NCBI GenBank assembly: GCA_002424605.1
Contig: DIKQ01000005.1
Location: 124,001-188,000 of the forward strand
DNA length: 64,000 nucleotides
Source of the DNA: Cloacimonetes bacterium UBA5614
GTDB taxonomy: Bacteria; Cloacimonadota; Cloacimonadia; Cloacimonadales; Cloacimonadaceae
Reading direction: 5' to 3'
Shown: piece after piece, positions 24,659 to 33,479 of the stretch
How the letters are laid out: every line of letters starts with the position of its first letter
Position numbering within the stretch: position 1 is the first letter of the stretch
The notes under the pieces: model-generated
Told to the model about the DNA's origin: nothing
The model's input: only the letters and a program-made list of their open reading frames with translations
Database searches by the model: none
Program-made: the position numbers and the translations under genes

Positions 24659-25783
24659 ATGAAAAAGCAACATATGAAAGAGAAGTATATCAAAAGCCTA
24701 CATCGACCGTATAACTCAAGATTAAAAACGGTCAAATGGGTATGTGAATTCACAAAAAGCAATGATAACACTAATGTCGGATGTTTTCTTTACGAGTTTT
24801 ACTTATATTTAGTTACTAATTTACATAAGACATATCTCATGAAGAGTGAATTTGATAGTTTCGGGTTACCAAGTAAAGAAACAATAAAAGACGTTTATGA
24901 TTATCTTAATCAACTAAACAAAGAAGAGCAGATTACCGCTGTAAAAGATAGTTTGTTATTATCAAAGAACAAAGACAAAATTAGTAAAAAAATCTACTCT
25001 ACGTATAAAGCTGCTTCGTATTTTGTTACACTTGCAAAAAAAGAATTTAACCTGATTGATAAAAGAAATAGATTAAGTACAAAGGGTAATACTTTATTAG
25101 CTATCAGAAATATTGATTTTATAAGTTTGTCATCAAAAGAATGCCATTTCTTTCTGGGTGTTATTATTGATAAAGATCTATTGCTTTTCCTTACTCAAAT
25201 GTACTTCAATCATTATAAAGAAAAGTACTATTGGAGTTCTGATGAAACAGCAGATATGACTTTGACTTTTTTATTAGAGTATTACCATGAGTTAAAAAGC
25301 TTTCAATATACAAAAAAGAGTATTAGCAATTATATGGTTGTCAGAAGTAGGTGGATAGAGGATTTAGATATAAAATCTAAAAAGTATATACTAAGACCTT
25401 TTTTTAAAAAGATGATCTTAGAATCTTCAGACATGAATATAAAACTGTATGATTTATTCACTAAAAACATCCTTGAATTTCATAAAATAAATATTAAAAA
25501 TAATGAGTTGTATAAGCAACAAAGAACACTTTTTATCAAATTTTATAAAAAGCTTTGTGAGCAAAGTCCAATATATGGTTTTGATTATGTTAATATCTAT
25601 GCCCTTAACAAACTCATGCATTTGTCATATCCTAGAATGCAGTTATTCTTAGAACAACTTACTAATGACAAAGAGTACAAATATAAAGTACATTGTCAAA
25701 ACATTGTAAGTTCTATTGATGGAAGAAAGCGCTATTGGATTAGAAATTCTCAAGTCATAACTATCAGAATTGAAGGAATTTGA
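24659..25783 (+). CDS. Unrecognised 374-aa protein, first gene of the island
   Basis: I do not recognise this protein. It is Lys/Tyr-rich, encoded in strikingly AT-rich DNA, and looks mainly alpha-helical and soluble; no signal peptide or membrane span is seen. A Lys-rich N-terminus and a helical C-terminal segment (NIYALNKLMHLSYPRMQLFL, then a basic ISSIDGRKRYW-like stretch) could be a winged-helix-type DNA contact, but this is weak. The start is uncertain: ATG at 24659 is used, GTG at 24599 and ATG at 24674 are possible. It ends two bases before the ATPase ATG, so the two proteins are made together, perhaps as partners. Confidence 0.75.
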   Translation: MKKQHMKEKYIKSLHRPYNSRLKTVKWVCEFTKSNDNTNVGCFLYEFYLYLVTNLHKTYLMKSEFDSFGLPSKETIKDVYDYLNQLNKEEQITAVKDSLLLSKNKDKISKKIYSTYKAASYFVTLAKKEFNLIDKRNRLSTKGNTLLAIRNIDFISLSSKECHFFLGVIIDKDLLLFLTQMYFNHYKEKYYWSSDETADMTLTFLLEYYHELKSFQYTKKSISNYMVVRSRWIEDLDIKSKKYILRPFFKKMILESSDMNIKLYDLFTKNILEFHKINIKNNELYKQQRTLFIKFYKKLCEQSPIYGFDYVNIYALNKLMHLSYPRMQLFLEQLTNDKEYKYKVHCQNIVSSIDGRKRYWIRNSQVITIRIEGI

Positions 25784-25784
25784 A

Positions 25785-27332
25785 ATGAATATTAATCACC
25801 TTTGGAAAACTCTCCAACCGCCTAAAGATTACTTAGAATCGATTAAAGAAGATTACAAACGCGGGATAACTCCATATCTACCGTATTTTGTTGTTAACCA
25901 AAATACTATGAAGTCTTTAATCGGGAAAAAAATCCACGACATTGATAAGCCAGCATATCTTAACAGAGCATTAGTTATCGGCGATTATGGAAATGGTAAG
26001 ACAAACTTACTAAGATATCTACAATTGTACTGTGATGAGTACGGAAATGATGATTTAAAAGTGTCATACTGGAGAGCTGATATCGATAAGCCTGACATTT
26101 TTCTTACCCTTCTGTATCATATTGAAAATAATTTGATTACAGTATTGTTAGACTCAATCAAAGCTCTAAATAGTGAAGATAATTCTGCAATCGTTTATAA
26201 AAGCATCACTACTTGGTCGAAAAACGTAACTGATTATTCTGAGGTTCTTCAAAAACAAAAAGATGATGATGTGATCAAGAAACTGATTTACCTTGGAACC
26301 GGAAGATTTTATTCCAAGAAAGATTGGAATGATTTCGACTTAAAGCAAAAATCGAACTTCGATAGAAGAGAAATACTCTGTCTTTTTCTTAATATTCTAT
26401 CTTTGAATAAGCGTTTTATAATATTTGAAATTGATGAAATTGAAAGGATTAGGGATAAATCAAAAGCTAGATTCTTCAATTTTTTAACTACTTTTAGAGA
26501 ATTGTTAGATATGGCGAACCATATATCAGGGCACTTACTGCTTGTAACGATGACGTTAAGCGCAAAAGATAAAGGTACCGTTTTAGGAGAGAATCCTGCA
26601 TTTGCTTCAAGAATTAATAATGTAAATGATATTGCTTATGTGGATTACTTAAACGACAGGAAGTTTCAGGAAGAGTTGATTCGTGAAATCGGTAATTTAT
26701 TAAGCATTACTCTTACAGATAAGGAAGTAAAGAGCTACATTGGAAGAATTAGTAGAGAATTAAAGTCAAAGGCCAGTCCGAATAACAGAGCGCTATTGCA
26801 AGAAATTTTTGTAGTTTTAGAAAAAAAAGATCCTGTTATTAAGTTTGATTTCTTTACTGAACTTGATAAGTATCAGTTACTAGATTTATATAACACTATG
26901 AAAACTGATTTAGATTCTAATGAAGAGTTTAAAAACATTGATAGTAAAATATTTGAACCTTTAAGGCACTATCTTAGCAGTAAATCATATACTGACTTAT
27001 CGGAAAACTTAAAATACAAAGATAAGCTTTTGTTTATACCTGAAGAAAGCAAGTTAATTATATGGAATTTTTCGGATAATACTTTAAACAAGGCTATTGA
27101 GAGTTTTCTGGAGAACAAAGGTAAGGATAATTGCGAGAATATTATATTAATGAAGCCAACAAAAGTCAACTTCACTAGTGAGTATGTCAAATATGAAGAT
27201 GAAGGATTAAGAGTTATAGAGTATGATCCTGAAGTTCTATTTACTTTACTAGAATTGTATAGTGAATATTCTAACTATCAAACTGAGTTAGATAGTGTTA
27301 TCATAGGATATCTATTAGGAGCACTTGCATGA
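25785..27332 (+). CDS. P-loop ATPase (AAA/STAND-like) of the island
   Basis: The 515-residue protein has a Walker A motif GDYGNGKT (66-73), a Walker B with acidic pair FIIFEIDEIE (211-220) and a sensor-like strand LLLVTMTLS (about 248-256), so it is an AAA+-like NTPase. The GDYGxGKT form with an ORC/Cdc6-like layout resembles ATPases of BREX-type (DUF2791) proteins, from memory and with low certainty. AAGGAA precedes the ATG at 25785; a TTG at 25770 is less likely. It probably powers DNA translocation, loading or assembly for the nuclease encoded next. Confidence 0.88.
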   Translation: MNINHLWKTLQPPKDYLESIKEDYKRGITPYLPYFVVNQNTMKSLIGKKIHDIDKPAYLNRALVIGDYGNGKTNLLRYLQLYCDEYGNDDLKVSYWRADIDKPDIFLTLLYHIENNLITVLLDSIKALNSEDNSAIVYKSITTWSKNVTDYSEVLQKQKDDDVIKKLIYLGTGRFYSKKDWNDFDLKQKSNFDRREILCLFLNILSLNKRFIIFEIDEIERIRDKSKARFFNFLTTFRELLDMANHISGHLLLVTMTLSAKDKGTVLGENPAFASRINNVNDIAYVDYLNDRKFQEELIREIGNLLSITLTDKEVKSYIGRISRELKSKASPNNRALLQEIFVVLEKKDPVIKFDFFTELDKYQLLDLYNTMKTDLDSNEEFKNIDSKIFEPLRHYLSSKSYTDLSENLKYKDKLLFIPEESKLIIWNFSDNTLNKAIESFLENKGKDNCENIILMKPTKVNFTSEYVKYEDEGLRVIEYDPEVLFTLLELYSEYSNYQTELDSVIIGYLLGALA

Positions 27333-28957
27333 TTGTGAACCATCCTTATAGAATAATGAGTTTATCATGTAGTGACAGATACGGTGGAATAATAATCGAG
27401 ATTTCAAAAATTCTGAATAAACAAGGAGTAAGTACTCAGGATAAAATGAAACCGCCACAAAAGGAAGAACATTTTGACTTATACGCTGAAATCATAAAGA
27501 AACTTAGACCAATGGTAGTTAAGGAAATACATAGTTTAGTAAAGAGTTCTAGGCAAAACATGATTTACCTTGATGACTATTCTGATTTCGATTTTGGAAA
27601 AATAATAACAAATGAAAAAGAAGTGCGAATTGGTTCAAATGACTTTAAAAGAGTATGTGTTACAAATCTATTTGAGATAATAGTATCTATAATCAAGTCA
27701 AAATGGGCCGTTGATAGCCAATCAATAGGTTTAATCGAGTTATTGTTTAAGAACGTTTCAATTAAAGATTTTTTTGATTACAATAGTAGTAGGACAGATT
27801 TGATTTTTTTCCCTAGTTTAGTTTTTTTTGAAGGGTATGATTCAGTCTTGATTGATTCAGATGATATAAGCATATCGGAACCAATATTAAGTTTTGTTGG
27901 CATCAAATCACCCAAAGTCAGTTTAGGCAAAATAGTCAACAACGAAAATATAATTGTGGGATTACAATTAGGCGAAACAAATTGGTACTTAGAGAATAGG
28001 TTACTTGGCAAATTTGAAATGTTCGACAAGTTAAAAGAAGAATACAATAAGTGGTGGATGCTAATTGAGCATTTTAGCACCTTAAATCCTAAAGATAATC
28101 CAAATCAGAAAACTCTAGAAACTCTACAATGTGAGTTTAAGAATTCATCTTTTACTCAAATGTTGTGTAGTTTGAAGGATTGGCATTATATTGATAATTA
28201 TAGTTTGATTAGGAGCGAATATGAGCCCCTTTTCGAAGAAACCAGATTGATAAATAATATTAAAGAATATAATGGAATGAGCTATATTACTCCATATGTT
28301 GTTTCTGGGTCTACCTTAGGAATATATAATAAAAACAATATTGGAACCCCAAGAAACAATCTAGAATATTGGCTTTCTTCAAATGAACGAAGCAAAGTTG
28401 ACCATTATCCAAATAAAGAATCATATAGGCCAAAGCAGTTTGATAAAGTAAAAACGCTGCAACCATTATATAGTTTTTATTTAATGGAATGTTTTATGGA
28501 AGACTATTTAGAAGAAGTCCTTAGGGATCTATTAAAAAAAAAGAAAATCGCAAACTATGAACGAAATAGAATTATATATTATGGAGACGTTAAAGATGAC
28601 AAAAACAAGTTTGAGATTGATTTTTTGATTTTAACAAACAGTGATAAAATTGTAAAAATCGAAGCAAAAAGAACGCTAAACAAAATAAACATCGAAAAAC
28701 AAAAAGATAAAGATGAACAGATCTATGCTATAGACACATATAAGATGATAGATAAATACTTATTGGTTGGTTTTACCCAGGATGAATCTTGCATAAAAAC
28801 ATATCACAATTACATGAAAACTGGTAAAAAGGGAGAAATTGATTATAAAATAACTATCCCATTATACATTAAGGAAGATAAGAACCTTATTTGTTTTGCC
28901 GAGTCAGATTTTGCTAAAATGAAAGATAAACTTTTGGGAGCGATAGATGAAGTTTGA
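27329..28957 (+). CDS. PD-(D/E)XK-type nuclease of the island
   Basis: The 542-residue protein has in its last fifth the pattern Glu429-x-Asp431, 13 residues, then Glu445-x-Lys447 (EID ... IEAK), each at the end of a beta-strand. This is the catalytic signature of PD-(D/E)XK restriction-type nucleases. The N-terminal 400 residues are unknown and may contact DNA or the ATPase. AGGAG is eight bases before the ATG, which overlaps the ATPase stop (ATGA). The adjacent methyltransferase suggests it cuts unmodified DNA. Confidence 0.8.
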   Translation: MIVNHPYRIMSLSCSDRYGGIIIEISKILNKQGVSTQDKMKPPQKEEHFDLYAEIIKKLRPMVVKEIHSLVKSSRQNMIYLDDYSDFDFGKIITNEKEVRIGSNDFKRVCVTNLFEIIVSIIKSKWAVDSQSIGLIELLFKNVSIKDFFDYNSSRTDLIFFPSLVFFEGYDSVLIDSDDISISEPILSFVGIKSPKVSLGKIVNNENIIVGLQLGETNWYLENRLLGKFEMFDKLKEEYNKWWMLIEHFSTLNPKDNPNQKTLETLQCEFKNSSFTQMLCSLKDWHYIDNYSLIRSEYEPLFEETRLINNIKEYNGMSYITPYVVSGSTLGIYNKNNIGTPRNNLEYWLSSNERSKVDHYPNKESYRPKQFDKVKTLQPLYSFYLMECFMEDYLEEVLRDLLKKKKIANYERNRIIYYGDVKDDKNKFEIDFLILTNSDKIVKIEAKRTLNKINIEKQKDKDEQIYAIDTYKMIDKYLLVGFTQDESCIKTYHNYMKTGKKGEIDYKITIPLYIKEDKNLICFAESDFAKMKDKLLGAIDEV

Positions 28958-29990
28958 GCTTCCTTCTACTCGCTTTTATGGATCTAAGCGAAGACTTATT
29001 CCCTGGATTTGGGATTGTATCCGCCAAAGTAATATCGATTTTGAATCTGTTTTGGATTTGTTTGGAGGTAGCGCTGTCTTTTCTTACTTTCTTAAGACGC
29101 AAAATAAAGAAGTATACTACAATGATCTTTTCAAATTCAATTACTATATTGGTAAAGCATTAATCGAAAACAAACAAGTAAAGATTGATAAAAATGATAT
29201 TGAATATGTGCTGGGTCGCCATTCGTTTTACTCATATCCTTTCAAAATAAGTCGCATATATGATAATTTATATTTCCCTGATGATGAGAATGAGACGATT
29301 GATATTGTCGCTTACAATATTTCTAAAATAGATGATGATTTCAAACGGTCTGTATTATATTATATATTAATTCAGAGTTGTATAATTAAAAGACCTTTCA
29401 ATCTATTCCACAGGAATAATCTTAGTATTAGAATGAGAGATGTTCCTCGTAGATTTGGCAATAAAATAACCTGGGAACGATCATTCAGAGAATTATTTGA
29501 GCGATTTGCAGAGGAAATAAACAAATATGTGTTTGATAACAAGAAGAAAAATACAGCAAACAATTACTCAGCATTAGAATGTCCTATCAAGGCTGATTTA
29601 ATATATCTTGATCCCCCTTATATTGATGATAAATCTCATGTTTCATATCACACAAGGTATCACTTTCTTGAAGCATTGGTAAATTATGGTAATTTTGAAA
29701 ATTCGGTTGACTTATCTTCTAATATTAAGAGACTTAATATCAATAATAACTTGGAATTTGATGAGAAAAAAAACATGTCAGGAAATCTCAAATTCTTAAT
29801 AGAAAAGTATGCAGATTCAAGCATAGTTCTGTCTTATAGAACTGAAGGTATACCTTCAATTGAAGCTATATCAGAATATTTTCATGACTGCAAAATCAAT
29901 TTTAACATGTATGATTATAACCACTCATACGCACTTCATAAAAGCAATGGAAAACTTTTAGAAGTGCTGTTTGTGACTAAACCATCATAA
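28947..29990 (+). CDS. D12-class N6-adenine DNA methyltransferase
   Basis: The 347-residue enzyme shows the SAM-binding start of the Dam/D12 class (STRFYGSKRRL, 7-17), motif I VLDLFGGSAVF (35-45) and the catalytic DPPY at 222-225. It should methylate N6 of adenine in a recognition site that cannot be predicted from sequence. The ATG has GGGAG six bases before it and overlaps the nuclease gene by 11 bases, so the methyltransferase is translated with the nuclease. It is the last gene of the island, with an ordinary flank (rplM) 136 bp later. Confidence 0.92.
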   Translation: MKFELPSTRFYGSKRRLIPWIWDCIRQSNIDFESVLDLFGGSAVFSYFLKTQNKEVYYNDLFKFNYYIGKALIENKQVKIDKNDIEYVLGRHSFYSYPFKISRIYDNLYFPDDENETIDIVAYNISKIDDDFKRSVLYYILIQSCIIKRPFNLFHRNNLSIRMRDVPRRFGNKITWERSFRELFERFAEEINKYVFDNKKKNTANNYSALECPIKADLIYLDPPYIDDKSHVSYHTRYHFLEALVNYGNFENSVDLSSNIKRLNINNNLEFDEKKNMSGNLKFLIEKYADSSIVLSYRTEGIPSIEAISEYFHDCKINFNMYDYNHSYALHKSNGKLLEVLFVTKPS

Positions 29991-30061
29991 CAAATATTTC
30001 ATCACACCTTGAATAATCTTACGATGTAACTGTTCCTATCTATTATTCAGCTCCTTCCCTC

Positions 30062-30067
30062 TTGACA
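30062..30067 (+). promoter_or_regulatory. Candidate -35 of the rplM operon
   Basis: TTGACA lies 58 bases before the rplM ATG. The following leader (30090-30125) is short, with AGGAG at its end. Confidence 0.45.
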
Positions 30068-30125
30068 AATAATCAGGGTTTGAAAATGTGGTAAATCTAT
30101 ATAAATATGGACAAAAGGAGTATCC

Positions 30126-30563
30126 ATGAAGACCGTAACTCCCAGTCCGGGCGACATAACGCGCGCCTGGTACGTAGTTGACGCTGAAGGTTTGCCTTTG
30201 GGTCGCATGTCCTCACAGATTGCCGCAATTCTGCGCGGCAAGAATAAACCTTATTATGTGCCGAATATCGACACCGGCGACTATGTGGTCGTGATAAACG
30301 CCGAAAAGGTGAAAATCACGGGCACCAAGATGCTGAGCAAGGTTTATGAGGAATACAGCGGCTATCCCGGCGGCCTGAAAGAAACACCGATTGCCACCAT
30401 AATGGCAAAACACCCCGAGCGGATTATCCAGCACGCCATCAAAGGCATGCTTCCGAAAAACACTCTGGGCAAACAGATGTATCAGAAGCTGAAAGTGTAT
30501 GCCGGTTCCGAGCATCCGCATGAAGCTCAAAAACCTGAAATCCTAACCCTGAAGTATTCCTAA
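30126..30563 (+). CDS. rplM: 50S ribosomal protein L13
   Basis: The 145-residue protein matches L13 throughout: WYVVDAEGLPLGRMSSQIA near the start, GDYVVVINAEKVKITG, then RIIQHAIKGMLPKN and a C-terminal AQKPEILTL. L13 is an early assembly protein of the large subunit. Paired with rpsI 12 bp later, as in most bacteria. AGGAG precedes the ATG. Confidence 0.98.
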   Translation: MKTVTPSPGDITRAWYVVDAEGLPLGRMSSQIAAILRGKNKPYYVPNIDTGDYVVVINAEKVKITGTKMLSKVYEEYSGYPGGLKETPIATIMAKHPERIIQHAIKGMLPKNTLGKQMYQKLKVYAGSEHPHEAQKPEILTLKYS

Positions 30564-30575
30564 GGAGGAATTGGC

Positions 30576-30962
30576 ATGCAGAATTTTGATGCAGTTGGCA
30601 GAAGAAAGACTGCCGTTGCGAGAGTTCGTTTGACCCCCGGTACCGGTAAGCGGATAATCAACAATGTCCCGATGAAGAAATACCTGCAGCGCGAAGTGCT
30701 GGAAATGGTTGTGGAACAGCCTTTCCAGGTAGCCGAAATGAGCGACCGCTTTGACATGAAAGTCAATGTTTACGGCGGCGGACTCAGTGGTCAGGCTGGC
30801 GCTATCCGTCTCGGCATTGCCCGCGCCCTGGTCGAGTTTGATGAAAACCTTCGCCTTGCCATGCGTAAGAATGGGTATATGACCCGTGACTCCCGTATGG
30901 TCGAGCGTAAAAAATCCGGTCGTCCCAAAGCACGTAAACGCTTCCAATTCTCAAAGCGTTAA
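30576..30962 (+). CDS. rpsI: 30S ribosomal protein S9
   Basis: The 128-residue protein has the S9 start AVGRRKTAVARVRL, the VYGGGLSGQAGAIRLGIARAL core and the very basic tail KARKRFQFSKR whose terminal Arg reaches the P-site tRNA. It has GGAGG upstream and follows rplM. Confidence 0.98.
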   Translation: MQNFDAVGRRKTAVARVRLTPGTGKRIINNVPMKKYLQREVLEMVVEQPFQVAEMSDRFDMKVNVYGGGLSGQAGAIRLGIARALVEFDENLRLAMRKNGYMTRDSRMVERKKSGRPKARKRFQFSKR

Positions 30963-30975
30963 ACCGAGCCAGACC

Positions 30976-31002
30976 GGGCAAAAGGTTTCTCTCCTTTTGC
31001 CC
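30976..31002 (+). terminator. Strong hairpin after rpsI
   Basis: GGGCAAAAGG (30976-30985) pairs perfectly with CCTTTTGCCC (30993-31002). There is no U-run, so it may be an attenuator or mRNA end rather than a classical terminator. It opens the 218-bp leader before rpsB, which otherwise shows no gene; a small CATGCT/AGCATG hairpin lies at about 31057-31074. Confidence 0.5.
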
Positions 31003-31180
31003 CTGGGACCACGAAAGTTTTTACCAAGCGCATATGTGTAAATTAACTGTTCAAGTCATGCTAAGCAAAGCATGGCTGCCATCCAACCTGTCGCAGGAGT
31101 TGCAAGGCGGTGTTCCACATCCGGAACTGGATTGCTTATATCCTCCGGCAGCAGTTTAACCGTAACCTAAGGAGTAAGAA

Positions 31181-32053
31181 ATGTCCGTTGTTTCAATGAA
31201 ACAGCTCTTGGAAGCCGGCGTCCACTTCGGACACCAGACTTTCAAATGGAATCCCAAAATGAAGAAATACATCTTCATCAAGAGAAACGGGATTCACATC
31301 ATAGACCTGAAGCAGACCGTTGACGCCATCAACGAAGCTTACCAGTTTTTAAAGGAAGTTGCCGCACGGAGCGAATACATCCTCTTTGTCGGCACCAAGA
31401 AACAGGCGCAGAGCGCCATAAAAGAAGCCGCTGAAAAAGCGAACGTCTTTTATGTGAATAACCGCTGGTACGGAGGTATGCTGACGAATATGCAGACCAT
31501 TCGTCAAAGCATCGAAAAGATGAAGTACTATGAGCAGATAGTGGCAGACGGCACCATCAGCAGCTATACCAAGCTGGAACAGCTGCGCATGAAACGCATG
31601 CATGACAAGATAGAAGTCGCCCTCGGCGGTATCCGTGATATGGATGCCCTGCCCGGAGCCATCTTTGTCGTGGATACAGACCATGAAGCGATTGCCGTTC
31701 ACGAAGCGAAAGTGCTCAATATCCCCATCATCGGTATGGTGGATACAAACAGCGACCCGGACGTGGTGGATTACGTGATTCCTTCCAATGACGACGCCAC
31801 CCGTGCTGTAAACCTGATTTCCGACATTATGGCAAACGCCGTCATCGAAGGACGCGGTATTTCCAGCGAAGGCGCAGTTGTCGCCAAATCCGCTGATACT
31901 GATGACGATGCCGACAAGAATATAGACATAGAGGCAGAACTGGCAGCAGCCCCGATTGACAAAGCGGTTATCGAGGAAAAAGAACACCTCGCAGAGAAAC
32001 CGGCCGTAATCGAAGAAGCTCCGGTTTTGGCTGAAGAAGACACAGAAAAGTAA
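31181..32053 (+). CDS. rpsB: 30S ribosomal protein S2
   Basis: S2 signatures include MKQLLEAGVHFGHQTFKWNP, NNRWYGGMLTN and the late PSNDDATRAVNLI. At 290 residues it is about 50 longer than E. coli S2 because of an acidic Ala/Glu-rich tail (about 235-290) that looks disordered. The ATG has AAGGAG upstream. Followed by tsf in the common rpsB-tsf-pyrH-frr order. The leader may be a site of S2 autoregulation, as known for other bacteria. Confidence 0.97.
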   Translation: MSVVSMKQLLEAGVHFGHQTFKWNPKMKKYIFIKRNGIHIIDLKQTVDAINEAYQFLKEVAARSEYILFVGTKKQAQSAIKEAAEKANVFYVNNRWYGGMLTNMQTIRQSIEKMKYYEQIVADGTISSYTKLEQLRMKRMHDKIEVALGGIRDMDALPGAIFVVDTDHEAIAVHEAKVLNIPIIGMVDTNSDPDVVDYVIPSNDDATRAVNLISDIMANAVIEGRGISSEGAVVAKSADTDDDADKNIDIEAELAAAPIDKAVIEEKEHLAEKPAVIEEAPVLAEEDTEK

Positions 32054-32114
32054 ACAGAAAGTGCCGGCAAACCGCCGCGCACAAGCAAGAAAGAGTTAAA
32101 GACAGGAGAATAAA

Positions 32115-32711
32115 ATGTCACAGATTACATCAGCAATGGTCAAAGAGTTACGCGAGCGCACCAGCGTTGGTATGATGGATTGCAAAAAAGCCCTTGAGGC
32201 AGTGAACGGTGATATGGATGCCGCTATCAAGTATTTACGCGAGAAAGGCATTACCAAAGCCGAAGCCAAAGCAACCCGTGAGACCCGCGAAGGCATCGTT
32301 TACTCATATATACATTCCAACAACAAAATCGGCGTCCTGGTGGAAGTCAATTGCGAGACAGATTTTGTCGCCAAAACAGACGACTTTATCCAGCTTTGCA
32401 AAGACCTTGCCATGCAGATAGCAGCCACCAATCCCCTGGCCATCACGCCGGAAGAGATTGACCCTGCCATCATCGAAAGGGAGAAGGAAATTGCCAGCAA
32501 CAAGGCTATCAATGACAAGAAACCCGAAAACATCATCCCCAAGATAGTGGAAGGCCACATCGCCAAGTATTGCAGAGAGCACGCACTTATGGAGCAGGAG
32601 TTCATCAAGGACCCCACCCGTAATGTAAAGTCCCTGCTTACCGACGTAGTTGCCAAGATGGGCGAGAACATCAAGATAAACCGTTTTGCCCGTTTCGCCA
32701 TCGGCGAATAA
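32115..32711 (+). CDS. tsf: Elongation factor Ts
   Basis: EF-Ts catalyses nucleotide exchange on EF-Tu. The N-terminal UBA-like domain with VKELRERTSVGMMDCKKAL and the NCETDFVAKTDDF core motif are both clear. At 198 residues it is the short form, with one core subdomain, like in Thermus, rather than the 280-residue E. coli form. AGGAG precedes the ATG. Confidence 0.97.
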   Translation: MSQITSAMVKELRERTSVGMMDCKKALEAVNGDMDAAIKYLREKGITKAEAKATRETREGIVYSYIHSNNKIGVLVEVNCETDFVAKTDDFIQLCKDLAMQIAATNPLAITPEEIDPAIIEREKEIASNKAINDKKPENIIPKIVEGHIAKYCREHALMEQEFIKDPTRNVKSLLTDVVAKMGENIKINRFARFAIGE

Positions 32712-32729
32712 GACCCTGCGGAGCGTAAT

Positions 32730-33455
32730 ATGGTGGTATATCAGCCGGAAAAGATGCATCGGGTCATGCTCAAGCTCAGCGGCGAGATTCTTGCCGGTGA
32801 GAAGGGCTATGGCTTTGACGATGATGTGATAGACCGCATCACAAACGATATCATTGAGCTCAGGAACCTGGGTTACAGCCTGGCAGTCGTGCTGGGCGGA
32901 GGCAATATTTTCCGGGGCGGAACCTGGAAAAACCAAAGTCTCAATCGTGTGGTCCTGGACAATATCGGTATGCTTGCCACCACGCAAAACGCTTTGTACC
33001 TGGCAGAAATCCTGAATAAAAAGAACCATCAGGCAGAGGTATTCACAGCCCTGCAGGCAGATAAAATCGCCAAGTTCTATTCTCCCGCCCAGGCTATGAC
33101 AGCCCTGAGCGAAGGGAAAATCTGCTTCCTGTCCGGCGGTACCGGAAATCCGTTCTTTACCACAGACACGGCAGCCGTGCTGAGAGCAGTGGAGCTGGGT
33201 CTGGACGTGGTGCTCAAGGGCACCAAGGTGGACGGACTCTACACCGACGACCCGAAGAAGAATCCCGCAGCCGAGTTCATCCGCTCCACCACTTATGCGG
33301 AGTGTCTGGAACGCAAGCTGGGAGTGATGGATATGACGGCGTTTTCCCTGGCGCAGGACTTTGCCATGCCTATCAAGATATTCAATGTTACGGGCAAGGG
33401 CAGTATCAAAGAAGCTGCCCAACGCCCGGACATTGGCACTTTTATCCATGCTTAG
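32730..33455 (+). CDS. pyrH: Uridylate kinase
   Basis: PyrH phosphorylates UMP to UDP and is a hexameric amino-acid-kinase-fold enzyme unlike eukaryotic UMP kinases. The 241-residue protein shows MLKLSGEIL, LAVVLGGGNIFRG and the C-terminal GTKVDGLYTDDPKK motif. It lies between tsf and frr as usual. Confidence 0.97.
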   Translation: MVVYQPEKMHRVMLKLSGEILAGEKGYGFDDDVIDRITNDIIELRNLGYSLAVVLGGGNIFRGGTWKNQSLNRVVLDNIGMLATTQNALYLAEILNKKNHQAEVFTALQADKIAKFYSPAQAMTALSEGKICFLSGGTGNPFFTTDTAAVLRAVELGLDVVLKGTKVDGLYTDDPKKNPAAEFIRSTTYAECLERKLGVMDMTAFSLAQDFAMPIKIFNVTGKGSIKEAAQRPDIGTFIHA

Positions 33456-33479
33456 AGCAAGCAAAACAAGAGGATTATA

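Noticed and set aside
24497..30125. The island as an integrated phage or integrative element
   Set aside because: No integrase, transposase, att-type direct repeats or structural phage genes were found at either border.
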